Of a stretch of 64,000 nucleotides of DNA, positions 53,569-64,000 are shown in pieces; position 1 is the stretch's first letter, and every line of letters begins with the position of its first letter. Source of the DNA: Micromonospora okii (lineage in GTDB: Bacteria; Actinomycetota; Actinomycetes; Mycobacteriales; Micromonosporaceae). The DNA lies in contig NZ_BBZF01000018.1 of NCBI RefSeq assembly GCF_020884795.1, positions 1 through 64,000 on the forward strand, given 5' to 3'. The translations under genes and the position numbers were made by a program. Below the pieces are notes generated by a model. That model saw only the letters and a program-made list of their open reading frames with translations. It had not been told where the DNA came from and made no database searches.

Positions 53569-55950
53569 ATGACCGAGCAGAACCTCGGCACCGAGTCCCG
53601 CACCGCCGTGATCGACAACGGGTCGTTCGGCACCCGGGAGATCACCTTCTCCACCGGCCGGCTGGCCCGTCAGGCCGCCGGCTCCGTCGTCGCCCAGCTC
53701 GGCGAGACGGTCGTCCTCTCCGCCACCACCGCCGGCAAGCACCCGAAGGAGCAGTTCGACTTCTTCCCGCTGACCGTCGACGTCGAGGAGCGGATGTACG
53801 CCGCGGGCCGCATCCCCGGCTCGTTCTTCCGCCGCGAGGGTCGCCCCAGCGAGGACGCGATCCTCACCTGCCGGCTGATCGACCGGCCGCTGCGCCCGTC
53901 GTTCGTCAAGGGCCTGCGCAACGAGGTCCAGGTCGTCGAGACCATCCTCGCGCTCGACCCGCAGCACCCGTACGACGTGGTGGCGATCAACGCCGCCTCG
54001 ATGTCGACGAAGCTCTCCGGCTTGCCGTTCTCCGGCCCGATCGGGGCGACCCGGATGGCCCACGTCGACGGCCAGTGGGTGGCCTTCCCGACCCACGAGG
54101 AGCTGGCCCGCGCCACCTTCGACATGGTCGTGGCCGGCCGCGCCCTCGCCGACGGCGACGTCGCGATCATGATGGTCGAGGCCGAGGCCACCGAGCACAC
54201 CGTGGCCCTGGTCGCGGGCGGCGCCCCCGCCCCGACCGAGGAGGTCGTCGCCAGCGGCCTGGAGGCCGCCAAGCCGGCCATCCGCGAGCTGTGCCGGGCG
54301 CAGAGCGAGCTGGCCGAGGTCGCCGCGAAGCCGGTCGCCGAGTTCCCGGTCTTCCTGGACTACCAGGACGACGCGTACGACGCGGTGGCCGACGTGGCCC
54401 GCGCCGAGGTCACCGAGGCCCTGAAGATCGCCGGCAAGGCCGACCGCGAGGAGGCCCTGGACCGGATCAAGGCCAAGGTCGCCGAGGAGCTGGGCGGGCG
54501 CTTCGAGGGCCGGGAGAAGGAGCTCTCCGCCGCCTTCCGGTCGCTGACCAAGTCCGAGGTCCGCAACCGGGTGCTGCGCGAGCAGGTCCGCATCGACGGC
54601 CGGGGCCCGCGCGACATCCGCGCGCTGAGCGCCGAGGTCGGCGTCCTGCCCCGGGTGCACGGCTCGGCGCTGTTCGAGCGCGGCGAGACCCAGATCCTGG
54701 GCGTCACCACGCTGAACATGCTGCGCATGGAGCAGTCGCTGGACACCCTCTCCCCGGAGAAGTCCAAGCGCTACATGCACAACTACAACTTCCCGCCGTA
54801 CTCCACCGGTGAGACCGGCCGGGTCGGCTCGCCGAAGCGGCGCGAGATCGGCCACGGCGCGCTGGCCGAGCGGGCGCTGATCCCGGTGCTGCCGTCGCGC
54901 GAGGAGTTCCCGTACGCCATCCGGCAGGTCTCCGAGGCGCTCGGCTCCAACGGCTCCACCTCGATGGGCTCGGTCTGCGCCTCGACGCTGGGCCTGCTGT
55001 CGGCCGGTGTGCCGCTGAAGGCGCCGGTGGCCGGCATCGCCATGGGCCTCATCTCCGACGAGGTCGAGGGCAAGACCCGGTACGTGACGCTGACCGACAT
55101 CCTCGGCGCCGAGGACGCGTTCGGCGACATGGACTTCAAGGTCGCCGGCACGCGGGACTTCGTCACCGCGCTCCAGCTCGACACCAAGCTCGACGGCATC
55201 CCGTCGGACGTGCTGGCCGCCGCGCTCCAGCAGGCGCACGAGGCCCGGCAGACCATCCTCGACGTGATGCAGTCGGCGATCGAGGCCCCGGCCACGATGT
55301 CGGACTACGCCCCGCGCGTCACCACGGTGAAGATCCCCGTCGACAAGATCGGCATGGTGATCGGCCCGAAGGGCCAGACCATCAACGCCATCCAGGACGA
55401 GACCGGCGCCGAGATCTCCATCGAGGACGACGGCACGATCTACGTCGGCGCGACCAACGGGCCGTCGGCCCAGGCCGCCGTCGAGCGGATCAACGCGATC
55501 GCCAACCCGACGCTGCCGAAGATGGGCGACAAGTTCCTCGGCACGGTGGTCAAGACCGCCGCGTTCGGCGCGTTCGTGTCGCTGCTGCCGGGTCGCGACG
55601 GCCTGCTGCACATCTCCAAGGTGGGCGACGGCAAGCGGGTCGAGAAGGTCGAGGACTTCCTCAACGTCGGCGACAAGGTCGAGGTCGAGATCGCGGACAT
55701 CGACGCCCGCGGCAAGATCTACCTGGACAAGGTCCGTCCGGAGGGCGCCGAGGCGCCGGCCGCGACGGGCGAGGTCGCCGGCGACGAGCGTCCGGCCGGC
55801 CGGGGCGGCGACCGGGGTCCGCGCGACCGCGGTGACCGCGAGCGCGGCGACCGGGGCGGCCGTGGCCCGGGCGGCGGCGAGCGCGGCCAGGGCGGCGGCG
55901 AGGGTGGCGAGGGCGGCGAGCGCCCGCGCCGCCGGACCCGGCACAGCTGA
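53569..55950 (+). CDS. pnp: Polyribonucleotide nucleotidyltransferase (PNPase)
   Basis: The 793-aa PNPase has two RNase PH-like cores: first [20 protein letters not shown], with [20 protein letters not shown]; second [20 protein letters not shown], with [19 protein letters not shown] domain ([20 protein letters not shown]) and an S1 domain ([24 protein letters not shown]) follow. The last 45 residues are a disordered Arg/Gly/Glu-rich tail with repeated [13 protein letters not shown] units. It degrades RNA 3' to 5' and, in actinobacteria, also adds 3' tails. ATG 53569 follows AAGGAG. Confidence 0.97.
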   Translation: MTEQNLGTESRTAVIDNGSFGTREITFSTGRLARQAAGSVVAQLGETVVLSATTAGKHPKEQFDFFPLTVDVEERMYAAGRIPGSFFRREGRPSEDAILTCRLIDRPLRPSFVKGLRNEVQVVETILALDPQHPYDVVAINAASMSTKLSGLPFSGPIGATRMAHVDGQWVAFPTHEELARATFDMVVAGRALADGDVAIMMVEAEATEHTVALVAGGAPAPTEEVVASGLEAAKPAIRELCRAQSELAEVAAKPVAEFPVFLDYQDDAYDAVADVARAEVTEALKIAGKADREEALDRIKAKVAEELGGRFEGREKELSAAFRSLTKSEVRNRVLREQVRIDGRGPRDIRALSAEVGVLPRVHGSALFERGETQILGVTTLNMLRMEQSLDTLSPEKSKRYMHNYNFPPYSTGETGRVGSPKRREIGHGALAERALIPVLPSREEFPYAIRQVSEALGSNGSTSMGSVCASTLGLLSAGVPLKAPVAGIAMGLISDEVEGKTRYVTLTDILGAEDAFGDMDFKVAGTRDFVTALQLDTKLDGIPSDVLAAALQQAHEARQTILDVMQSAIEAPATMSDYAPRVTTVKIPVDKIGMVIGPKGQTINAIQDETGAEISIEDDGTIYVGATNGPSAQAAVERINAIANPTLPKMGDKFLGTVVKTAAFGAFVSLLPGRDGLLHISKVGDGKRVEKVEDFLNVGDKVEVEIADIDARGKIYLDKVRPEGAEAPAATGEVAGDERPAGRGGDRGPRDRGDRERGDRGGRGPGGGERGQGGGEGGEGGERPRRRTRHS

Positions 55951-58254
<2,304 letters not shown>

Positions 58255-58314
58255 TCCGGGGCCCGGCGCCGGGCGGCCCCGCGGAAAGCGGTCGCCCGGT
58301 CGGCCGCCCGGCCC

Positions 58315-58320
58315 TAGGCT
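58315..58320 (+). promoter_or_regulatory. -10 box TAGGCT of the GNAT gene at 58328
   Basis: TAGGCT ends 7 nt before the ATG at 58328. As for map and dapB, no Shine-Dalgarno is present and the mRNA is probably leaderless. Confidence 0.45.
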
Positions 58321-58327
58321 CGCGGTG

Positions 58328-58858
58328 ATGATCGACTCGAACCTCCGCGACCGGGCCGGGCGGCGTGTCACCCTGCGCCCCGTCGACGACGACAACTGGC
58401 GGGCCGTCGCCGACGTGGTGCCCCGCGACGACCAGCGCGCCTGGGTCTACCCGATGGCGGCCCGCTACCTGCTGCTCAGCGCACGCGGCGACGTCTGGAC
58501 CTCGCTGGCCGTGTACGCCGACGAGGCCGTGGTCGGCCACGTCATGTGGGGAGTCGACGACGACGGCTCCCGCTGGATCGGCGGGATGGTCGTCGACGCC
58601 GCCGAGCAGGGCCGGGGCGTGGGCGCGGCCACGGTGACCACCCTCGCCACCTGGTTGGCCGCCCAGCCCGGCTGCACCGCCGTCCGCCTGTCGTACCACC
58701 CGGCCAACACCGCCGCCGCGGCCCTCTACTCCCGGCTCGGCTTCACCCCGACGGGCGAGACGGACGACGGCGAGCTGGTGACCGAGCTTCCCGTCGAAGG
58801 GCGGCGGGACGGCGGAGCCGCGCTCAGGGGAGCGCGACGTGCAGGCGGAGCTGGTTGA
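58328..58858 (+). CDS. GNAT N-acetyltransferase, small-molecule type
   Basis: The 176-aa GNAT protein has the early strand RVTLRPVDDDNWRAVADVVP, a catalytic-core strand VVGHVMWGVDDDGSRWIGGM and the acetyl-CoA loop EQGRGVGAATVTTLATWL. The terminal PANTAAAALYSRLGFTPTGE motif is also present. The layout resembles spermidine/polyamine acetyltransferases (BltD/PaiA-like), but the acceptor is not certain. It ends 35 nt inside the convergent GNAT gene, so the two genes overlap tail to tail. The last 17 residues beyond the domain derive from this overlap region. Confidence 0.88.
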   Translation: MIDSNLRDRAGRRVTLRPVDDDNWRAVADVVPRDDQRAWVYPMAARYLLLSARGDVWTSLAVYADEAVVGHVMWGVDDDGSRWIGGMVVDAAEQGRGVGAATVTTLATWLAAQPGCTAVRLSYHPANTAAAALYSRLGFTPTGETDDGELVTELPVEGRRDGGAALRGARRAGGAG

Positions 58859-59384
58859 CCAGCATGTCGTCCACGTCGAGGGCGCGGGCCGCGCCGTCGG
58901 CCTCCCAGCCGGCGGCGGTGAGGAACTTCCGGGTCGCGGCGTCGCCGTCGAACGCCCACGCGACCGCGCGGGCGAACCCGTCCTCCCGCCACAGGTCGAC
59001 GCTCGCCGCGAGGAGCCGGCTGCCGTGCCCGCGCCGGCCCCAGCGGGGCTCGACCAGCAGGTCCGTCACGGCCACCACGTCGGGCCCGAGCGCCTCGGCC
59101 GGCTCGTTCGGGGCGAGCGCCTCGGCGTCGACCGGCCCGGAGGCGGCGAACCCCACCAGATACGATTGCTCGGCCTGCTCGACGGCGACCAGCACCCGGT
59201 GCGCGCCCGAGGGCGGCTCCTGCACCGCAGCGCTCCACCCCCGGGCGAGATACTCCTCGTCCAGGTTGTCGAGCACGTGCCGGGGCAGGATCCGGCGATA
59301 GGCGACCCGCCAGGTCGCGAGCTGGATTCGTGCGATCTCGCCGGCGTCTTCCGGACGCGCCGGGCGGACGTACCCGAGAGCCAT
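58824..59384 (-). CDS. GNAT N-acetyltransferase
   Basis: The 186-aa GNAT protein opens YVRPARPEDAGEIARIQLATW, a typical first strand and helix of the RimI/PhnO-like group. It has the core VVAVTDLLVEPRWGRRGHGSRLLAASVDL and a terminal FLTAAGWEADGAAR motif in place of the usual YxxxGF. The acceptor is unknown. It overlaps the plus-strand GNAT gene at its 3' end and is divergent from the GT87 gene with 35 bp between starts. Confidence 0.88.
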   Translation of the reverse strand: MALGYVRPARPEDAGEIARIQLATWRVAYRRILPRHVLDNLDEEYLARGWSAAVQEPPSGAHRVLVAVEQAEQSYLVGFAASGPVDAEALAPNEPAEALGPDVVAVTDLLVEPRWGRRGHGSRLLAASVDLWREDGFARAVAWAFDGDAATRKFLTAAGWEADGAARALDVDDMLVNQLRLHVALP

Positions 59385-59419
59385 GGGACCGAAGCCTACG
59401 CAGGGTGGGGGGAGCGACG

Positions 59420-60610
59420 GTGGCGCAGGGTGCCAGAAGGACGATCGGACAGGTCGTCGCCGTCGTCGGGCTCGCCGTCGCGGTCACCGCGTTCCTGTCG
59501 GTGGCGGCCGTGCGACACGGCTTCTTCGACCTGAAGGTCTACTACGGCGCGCTGAACTTCTGGGTGCACGACGGCGGGGAGATCTACGACTTCCTCAAGC
59601 CCGGCACCCAGTACGGCTTCACCTACCCGCCGTTCGCCGCCCTGGTGATGCTGCCCATGGCGGCGCTGCCGTGGCCGGCGGCGATCGTGGTGAGCGTGAC
59701 CGCGTCCGTGGCGGTGAGCGTGGTGCTGCTCTGGTGGCTGGTCGACCCGATCGCCCGCCGCGCCGGCTGGACCCGGTGGTTCGCCCTCGCCGTGGCGGTC
59801 TGCCTGGCCGCCGCCTTCGAGCCGATGCGCGAGACGGTCAACTTCGGCCAGGTCAACATGCTGCTGCTCTTCCTGGTCGCGGTGGACCTGCTGCGGCTGC
59901 TGCCGGCGGGGAACCGGTGGGCCGGCGTGGGCATCGGCCTGGCCACGGCGATCAAGCTGACCCCGGGCATCTTCGTGGTCTACCTGCTGGTCACCGGCCG
60001 CTGGCGGGCGGCGCTGACCGCCGTCGGCACCGCAGCCGGGACGACGCTGGTCGCCGCCGCCCTCTTCCCCGACGCGTCCCGCGAGTTCTGGACCTCGGCG
60101 TTGTGGAACACCGGCCGGGTCGGCGAGCTGGCCTTCGTCTCCAACCAGTCGCTGCGCGGCGTGGTGGCGCGGCTGAACCCCGAGCACCCCAGCACCCTGG
60201 CCTGGGCGGCACTGGTGCTGGCGACCCTCGCGGCGTGGGCGTGGCGGTCCCGGGCCGCCGCGGCGGCCGGCGACGAGGCGACCGGCCTGGCCCTGACCGG
60301 CGCGGTGATGTGCCTGGTCAGCCCCGTCACCTGGGTGCACCACCTGGTCTGGCTGCTGCCGGGGCTGATCCTGCTGGTCGACAACGGCATGGCGGCCCCC
60401 GCCCGCAGCGGCCGGCGCCGCCTGCTGCTGGCCGCCGCGATCGTCGGGTACGGCCTGCTGACCAGCCGGATCGTCTGGGCCTGGGAGAAGGACTTCACCG
60501 GCGTCGACGGCTTTCTCGGCAGCAACACCTACGTCTGGATCAGCCTGGCCCTGCTGCTGTTCCTGCCCGTGCGGTGGTGGGCGGCTCAGCCGTCGAGCCG
60601 CCCCGCGTAG
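59420..60610 (+). CDS. GT87-type polyprenyl-phosphate-dependent mannosyltransferase family protein
   Basis: The 396-aa polytopic membrane protein has about ten helices. The conserved first extracytoplasmic loop contains the acidic residue and aromatic motif FFDLKVYYGALNFWVHDGGE. Other segments include NFGQVNMLLLFLVAVDLL, KLTPGIFVVYLL and the C-terminal SPVTWVHHLVWLLPGLILL. This is the DUF2029/GT87 family of GT-C enzymes, including mycobacterial PimE, which use polyprenyl-phosphomannose on the outer membrane face. The acceptor is unknown. GTG 59420 has GGGGGGAG about 6 nt upstream. It overlaps the next GNAT gene by 25 nt, tail to tail. Confidence 0.85.
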   Translation: MAQGARRTIGQVVAVVGLAVAVTAFLSVAAVRHGFFDLKVYYGALNFWVHDGGEIYDFLKPGTQYGFTYPPFAALVMLPMAALPWPAAIVVSVTASVAVSVVLLWWLVDPIARRAGWTRWFALAVAVCLAAAFEPMRETVNFGQVNMLLLFLVAVDLLRLLPAGNRWAGVGIGLATAIKLTPGIFVVYLLVTGRWRAALTAVGTAAGTTLVAAALFPDASREFWTSALWNTGRVGELAFVSNQSLRGVVARLNPEHPSTLAWAALVLATLAAWAWRSRAAAAAGDEATGLALTGAVMCLVSPVTWVHHLVWLLPGLILLVDNGMAAPARSGRRRLLLAAAIVGYGLLTSRIVWAWEKDFTGVDGFLGSNTYVWISLALLLFLPVRWWAAQPSSRPA

Positions 60611-61137
60611 CGCAGCTCGGCCAGGCCGAGCGGGGGAGCGCCGCCGGCCAGCGGCACCCGGTAGGTGGTCTGCTCGCCGTCCGGGGACAGCCCGGCCCGC
60701 TCGTAGAAGCGCCGGGCCCGCCGGTTGTCCTGGAGCACCCACAGCCGGTACGCCGTCCAGCCCCGCCCGGCCAGCCGCTCCCGCGCCGCCGCCAGCAGCC
60801 GCCCGCTCGTGCCGTCCCCCCAGTGCGCCTTCTCCACGTACATGGCGAGCACCTCGCCGAGAGAGTCGTCCAGGTCGCCCCGGTCCTGGTTGTTCCGGTA
60901 CGGCCCGAAGGTGGTGAACCCGACGACCGCTCCGCCCCGCTCGGCGAGCAGGGTGGTGAACGGGTGCTCCGGGTCGGCCGTGCCGGTGTCCCGGCGGCGC
61001 TGCGCCCAGGCCGCCACGTTGAGCCGGGTCAGCACCTCCTCCGGCATGATCCCCGCGTAGCCGTCCTGCCAGCCGTGCACGTGCACCCGGGCGACCGCCT
61101 CGGCGTCGTCGGGTTCCTCGGGGCGGATGATCAGCAT
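60586..61137 (-). CDS. GNAT N-acetyltransferase
   Basis: The 183-aa protein is a full GNAT domain: IRPEEPDDAEAVARVHVHGWQ, the beta-bulge region GEVLAMYVEKAHWGDGTSGRLL (acetyl-CoA loop) and QDNRRARRFYERAGLSPDGE. The VHxxGWQxxYAGIMPEEVL pattern is common in actinobacterial GNATs of unknown substrate. It overlaps the convergent GT87 gene by 25 nt. It is divergent from the YcaQ-type gene with about 80 bp between starts, so the two may share a promoter region. Confidence 0.9.
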   Translation of the reverse strand: MLIIRPEEPDDAEAVARVHVHGWQDGYAGIMPEEVLTRLNVAAWAQRRRDTGTADPEHPFTTLLAERGGAVVGFTTFGPYRNNQDRGDLDDSLGEVLAMYVEKAHWGDGTSGRLLAAARERLAGRGWTAYRLWVLQDNRRARRFYERAGLSPDGEQTTYRVPLAGGAPPLGLAELRYAGRLDG

Positions 61138-61202
61138 GGGTCCGTTCTATGCCCCGCCGGGCGCGTCGTCCAGCGAGCCGCACCGGTGTCGTACCGCTGG
61201 TT

Positions 61203-61208
61203 TAGGGT
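61203..61208 (+). promoter_or_regulatory. -10 box TAGGGT of the YcaQ-type gene
   Basis: TAGGGT ends 8 nt before the ATG at 61217 and no Shine-Dalgarno is visible; a leaderless transcript is likely. Confidence 0.4.
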
Positions 61209-61216
61209 GCCGGACG

Positions 61217-62446
61217 ATGGCCGCACCGGAATCGCTCTCGCTCGCCCAGGCCCGCCGGGTGGCCCTGGCCGCCCAGGGCTTCACCGACCCCGCGCCTGTG
61301 GGCGTGCCCACCCGCCGGCACCTGCGTCGCGCCCTCGACCGGGTCGGGCTGATCCAGATGGACTCGGTGAACGTGCTTCAACGCGCCCACTACCTGCCGC
61401 TCTACAGCCGGCTCGGGCCGTACCCGACGACCCTGCTCGACGGCGCGGCCTACCGCCGCCCGAGGGAGCTGTTCGAGTACTGGGGGCACGAGGCGTCCCT
61501 GGTCCCGGTCGGGCTGCACCCGGCGCTGCGCTGGCGGATGGCCCGGGCGCGCGACGACGCCTGGGGCGGGATGCGTCGCATCGCCGCCGAGCAGCCGGGC
61601 CTGGTCGCCTGGGTCCGCGACGAGGTGGCCGCCCGGGGGCCGCTGACGGCCGCCGAGATCGAGCACGACGCACCCCGGGAGACCGGCAACTGGGGGTGGA
61701 ACTGGTCGGCCGTGAAGAAGGCCCTGGAGTTCCTGTTCTGGGCCGGCGAGGTGGCCGCCGCCGACCGCACCACCTCCTTCGCCCGCCGCTACGACCTGCC
61801 CGAGCGGGTGCTGCCGGCGGCCGTGCTGGGCGCGCCCACCCCGACCGAGGCCGAGGCGCACCGGGCGCTGGTGTCGGTCGCCGCCCGCTCGCTCGGGGTG
61901 GCCGCCGAGCCCGAGCTGCGCGACTACTTCCGGCTTCCGGCGGCCGGCGCGCGGCGGGCCATCGCCGAGCTGACCGAGGCGGGCGAGCTCACCCCGGTGA
62001 CCGTGCGGGGCTGGCGGCACCCGGCCTGGCTGCACGCCGCCGCCCGGCTGCCCCGCCGGGTGCGGGCCAACACGCTGGTCAGCCCGTTCGACCCGCTGGT
62101 CTGGGAGCGGGGCCGCGCCGAGCGGCTGTTCGAGCTGGCCTACCGCATCGAGATCTACGTCCCGGCCCCGCAGCGGGTGTACGGCTACTACGTGCTGCCG
62201 TTCCTGCAGGGCGAGCGGTTCACCGCCCGGGTCGACCTGAAGGCCGACCGGAAGGCGGGCGTGCTGCTGGTCCCGGCCGCCTGGCTGGAGCCGGGGGCCG
62301 AGCCGGGGGAGACGGCGCTCGCCCTGGCCGCCGAGCTGTACCGGCTGGCCGGCTGGCTCGGGCTGGACGCGGTCGCCCCGCCCGCCGCCGGCAACCTCGC
62401 CGGCCCGCTGTCCGGGGCGCTGCGCGGCGTGGCGGGTGTACCGTGA
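61217..62446 (+). CDS. YcaQ/AlkX-type winged-helix DNA glycosylase
   Basis: The 409-aa HTH_42-superfamily protein has the catalytic segment GLIQMDSVNVLQRAHYLPLY, with Q47-x-D49, the QxD arrangement of YcaQ (AlkX) rather than the QxQ of AlkZ. Later family marks include FEYWGHEASLVP, WAGEVAAADRT and SPFDPLVWERGRAERLFELAYRIEIYVPAPQR-type strands. YcaQ unhooks nitrogen-mustard interstrand crosslinks; Streptomyces AlkZ relatives protect antibiotic producers. No biosynthetic cluster is visible nearby. It overlaps the DUF2752 gene by 4 nt (GTGA). Confidence 0.9.
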   Translation: MAAPESLSLAQARRVALAAQGFTDPAPVGVPTRRHLRRALDRVGLIQMDSVNVLQRAHYLPLYSRLGPYPTTLLDGAAYRRPRELFEYWGHEASLVPVGLHPALRWRMARARDDAWGGMRRIAAEQPGLVAWVRDEVAARGPLTAAEIEHDAPRETGNWGWNWSAVKKALEFLFWAGEVAAADRTTSFARRYDLPERVLPAAVLGAPTPTEAEAHRALVSVAARSLGVAAEPELRDYFRLPAAGARRAIAELTEAGELTPVTVRGWRHPAWLHAAARLPRRVRANTLVSPFDPLVWERGRAERLFELAYRIEIYVPAPQRVYGYYVLPFLQGERFTARVDLKADRKAGVLLVPAAWLEPGAEPGETALALAAELYRLAGWLGLDAVAPPAAGNLAGPLSGALRGVAGVP

Positions 62447-63060
62447 GCGGCGTGACGAGCGTTGACGGCCCGCCCGGTACGCAGCAGCACCAGCACCCGC
62501 ACCAGCCGGACCCGGGGCAGCCGGACCGGCAGCACCAGCACCCGGGGCAGCCGGCTCCGCAGGGGCCGGCGGCGGCGGGCGAGTGGCCGCCGGGGGCGTA
62601 CCCGATGGCGGAGCCGGACCGGCTCACCCGCTTCGTCATGCGGGTCCACGCCCGCTCGCCGCGCTGGGCGGTGCCCCTGGCCGCGCTCGGCTGCGTCGGC
62701 CTCGGTGTGGCGTACGCGCTGCTCAGCGACCCGACCCGGGCCGCGCCCGACGCCGCGCCGAGCTGCCTGCTGAAGCTCACCACCGGGCTGGACTGTCCGG
62801 GTTGCGGCGGCACCCGCGCCCTGTGGTACGTGCTGCACGGTGACCTGCCGGCCGCCGCCCGGCACCACTTCCTCTTCGTCTTCGTGCTGCCCCTCCTGGC
62901 GTACCTCTTCGTCGCCTGGGCCGGGAAGCAGGCGTTCGGGTGGCGGCTGCCGATGCCGGAGATCAGCTCGAAGATGATCGGCGGTTTCCTGGCCCTCTGG
63001 GCGGTCTTCTCGGTCGTCCGCAACCTGCCCTGGGCCCCCTTCACCTCCCTCTACGTCTGA
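62443..63060 (+). CDS. DUF2752 membrane protein
   Basis: The 205-aa protein has a 60-residue His/Gln/Pro-rich N-terminal tail (QQHQHPHQPDPGQPDRQHQH), about three membrane helices and the DUF2752 motif LLKLTTGLDCPGCGGTRALW with its CPGCG pair. Function is unknown; the cysteines could bind a metal or be redox-active. The GTG start overlaps the stop of the YcaQ-type gene, indicating translational coupling. The tail could bind metal through its histidines. Confidence 0.85.
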   Translation: MSGVTSVDGPPGTQQHQHPHQPDPGQPDRQHQHPGQPAPQGPAAAGEWPPGAYPMAEPDRLTRFVMRVHARSPRWAVPLAALGCVGLGVAYALLSDPTRAAPDAAPSCLLKLTTGLDCPGCGGTRALWYVLHGDLPAAARHHFLFVFVLPLLAYLFVAWAGKQAFGWRLPMPEISSKMIGGFLALWAVFSVVRNLPWAPFTSLYV

Positions 63061-63143
63061 CCCCGCCCTCTGGCCCGTCGACCCTCGGCCCGCCATCCGG
63101 CCACCCGGCCGGTCCCGTCAGGGACGGCCCGACGGCGCTGTCC

Positions 63144-63484
63144 CTGGGCCCTTTGGAGCTGAGTCGTTCGCGCTATCGGTGGTGGGCCGTGGTGCTTCCC
63201 GTGACGTGCTGTGATGCCCTCGCCGGTGGGTGGCCGTCGTGCTCGCCGCGCGCGCCGTCGCGCCGCGCAGGTCGTCGGTCGTCGCTCGCGGGCCGTCGGT
63301 CGTCGGTCGTCGCTCGGGGAGTCGCGGGTCGTCGGTCGCCGCTCGGGAGTCGACGCTTGCGGGCCGCCCGTCGCGGGCCGCCCGTCGCGGGTCGCTGGTC
63401 GCCTTTCATAAGTTGCGGGTTGCGGGTCGTGGCGGGGCGGGAACTGACGCGATGGTGGAAACGACTCAGCTCCAAAGGGGCCAG
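63144..63484. repeat. 341-bp non-coding stretch with 25-bp terminal inverted repeats
   Basis: ctgggccctttggagctgag plus tcgtt (63144-63168) and its complement (63460-63484) match at 24 of 25 positions; flanks continue imperfectly. The interior holds a degenerate gtcgtcggtcgtcgctcg array (about 63265-63350) and a 14-bp tandem unit, cgggccgcccgtcg, repeated 2.3 times near 63360-63392. No ORF is supported. It could be a MITE-like element or two outward terminator-like arms of decayed DNA. It accounts for most of the gap between the DUF2752 gene and thyX. Confidence 0.6.
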
Positions 63485-63604
63485 CGGCAGCACTGCCAGC
63501 CGCGCCCGGCAACGGCGTCCTCGACGGCGGTGTTCCGGTGGGCCGGGCGGGTGACCGACGTTGCACCGGGCGAGCCTGGCTTGGGCGCGGCCGCGGGGGA
63601 CCAC

Positions 63605-63610
63605 TACAGT
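63605..63610 (+). promoter_or_regulatory. -10 box TACAGT of thyX
   Basis: TACAGT ends 7 nt before the ATG at 63618, the same spacing as the other predicted leaderless genes here. Confidence 0.35.
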
Positions 63611-63617
63611 CCAAGGA

Positions 63618-64000
63618 ATGCCGGAGATGGTGCAGCCCCAGGTCAAGCTGATCGCGTGGACCCAGTTCCAGGCCCCGGACGACGTGCCGTGGTCGACCGA
63701 CGCCGACGGGGGCCAGGCGCTCGCCGAGTTCGCCGGCCGGGCCTGCTACCAGAGCTGGAAGAAGCCGAACCCGGCCACCGCCACGAACGCCGGGTACCTG
63801 GCGCACATCCTGGAGGTCGGGCACCTGTCGGTGCTGGAGCACGGCTCGGTGAGCTTCTACCTCACCGGCATCTCCCGCTCCCTCACCCACGAGCTGATCC
63901 GGCACCGGCACTTCTCCTACTCCCAGCTCTCCCAGCGCTACGTCCCCGAGCGGGACGCGGCCATGGTCGAGCCCCGGGTGATCGCCGACGACCCGGAGCT
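63618..64000 (+). CDS. thyX: Flavin-dependent thymidylate synthase (5' part, cut by window end)
   Basis: About 127 codons are present. ThyX methylates dUMP using CH2-H4folate, NADPH and FAD. The segment [20 protein letters not shown] and the signature [14 protein letters not shown] (starting R95) identify the family; the latter is the ThyX motif RHRxxSxxxxSxR. ATG 63618 fits the leaderless spacing; ATG 63627, with AAGGA 9 nt upstream, is the alternative. The 3' part lies outside the window. Confidence 0.95.
   Translation, partial: MPEMVQPQVKLIAWTQFQAPDDVPWSTDADGGQALAEFAGRACYQSWKKPNPATATNAGYLAHILEVGHLSVLEHGSVSFYLTGISRSLTHELIRHRHFSYSQLSQRYVPERDAAMVEPRVIADDPE

Noticed and set aside
63061..63911. 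Long minus-strand frames over the inverted-repeat element and thyX
   Set aside because: Translations are Arg/Pro repeats derived from the simple-sequence array and from the antisense strand of thyX.

Overview
This is a very GC-rich, gene-dense actinobacterial chromosome segment. Gene content and order point to a member of the Micromonosporaceae (Micromonospora/Salinispora-like). The order rimP-nusA-ylxR-infB-DUF503-rbfA-nrnA-(MATE)-truB-ribF-rpsO-pnp-M16 protease-dapB-thyX is the classical actinobacterial core arrangement. The order dxr-rseP-ispG, a cystine/dicarboxylate-type carrier, a DUF574 methyltransferase and GGDEF/EAL genes also fit. The genus is an inference; no marker gene such as 16S rRNA is present. 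I found no tRNA, rRNA, CRISPR array, prophage or insertion sequence.

Left part (1-16 kb): a VOC protein divergent from an HxlR regulator; a secreted GH43 arabinanase-type enzyme; a Uma2-type nuclease; the isoprenoid/protease operon dxr-rseP-ispG; a two-domain acetyltransferase; one large polypeptide carrying two ABC-exporter halves; an Old Yellow Enzyme reductase whose 3' end is followed by two tandem 59-bp copies; a DAACS carrier preceded by a 29-codon leader-peptide ORF; and a PcaF-like thiolase. Middle part (16-39 kb): DUF574 methyltransferase, PAS-GGDEF-EAL protein and DUF456 protein; an RHS/YD-repeat exoprotein with a hydrophobic tail and an adjacent 64-aa membrane protein; a roughly 1.2-kb gene-free stretch; a glutamine-synthetase-like/aldehyde dehydrogenase/SDR operon suited to amine catabolism; a 1249-aa signalling fusion (sensor, histidine kinase, receiver, SpoIIE phosphatase, RsbW-type kinase) beside a STAS anti-sigma antagonist; map; a VIT-family transporter; and a padR-ABC-FtsX operon.

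Right part (39-64 kb): the translation/RNA cluster rimP to pnp, with transcript terminators after infB, ribF and rpsO. It continues with the M16 protease, dapB, three GNAT acetyltransferases, a GT87-type mannosyltransferase, a YcaQ-type DNA glycosylase, a DUF2752 protein, a gene-free stretch bounded by 25-bp inverted repeats, and the start of thyX at the window edge.

The most interesting non-gene structures are these. A chain of three mini-ORFs links ylxR to the infB leader, every junction being an ATGA stop/start overlap. A cysteine-containing leader peptide precedes the DAACS carrier. A paired palindromic intergenic motif (core catgtcggcgacatg) occurs at three loci, with arm changes that preserve pairing. 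A roughly 50-bp dispersed hairpin repeat occurs in three copies, one directly abutting a start codon. Many genes have a TAGGCT-like -10 box 6-9 nt before the start codon, which suggests widespread leaderless transcription.
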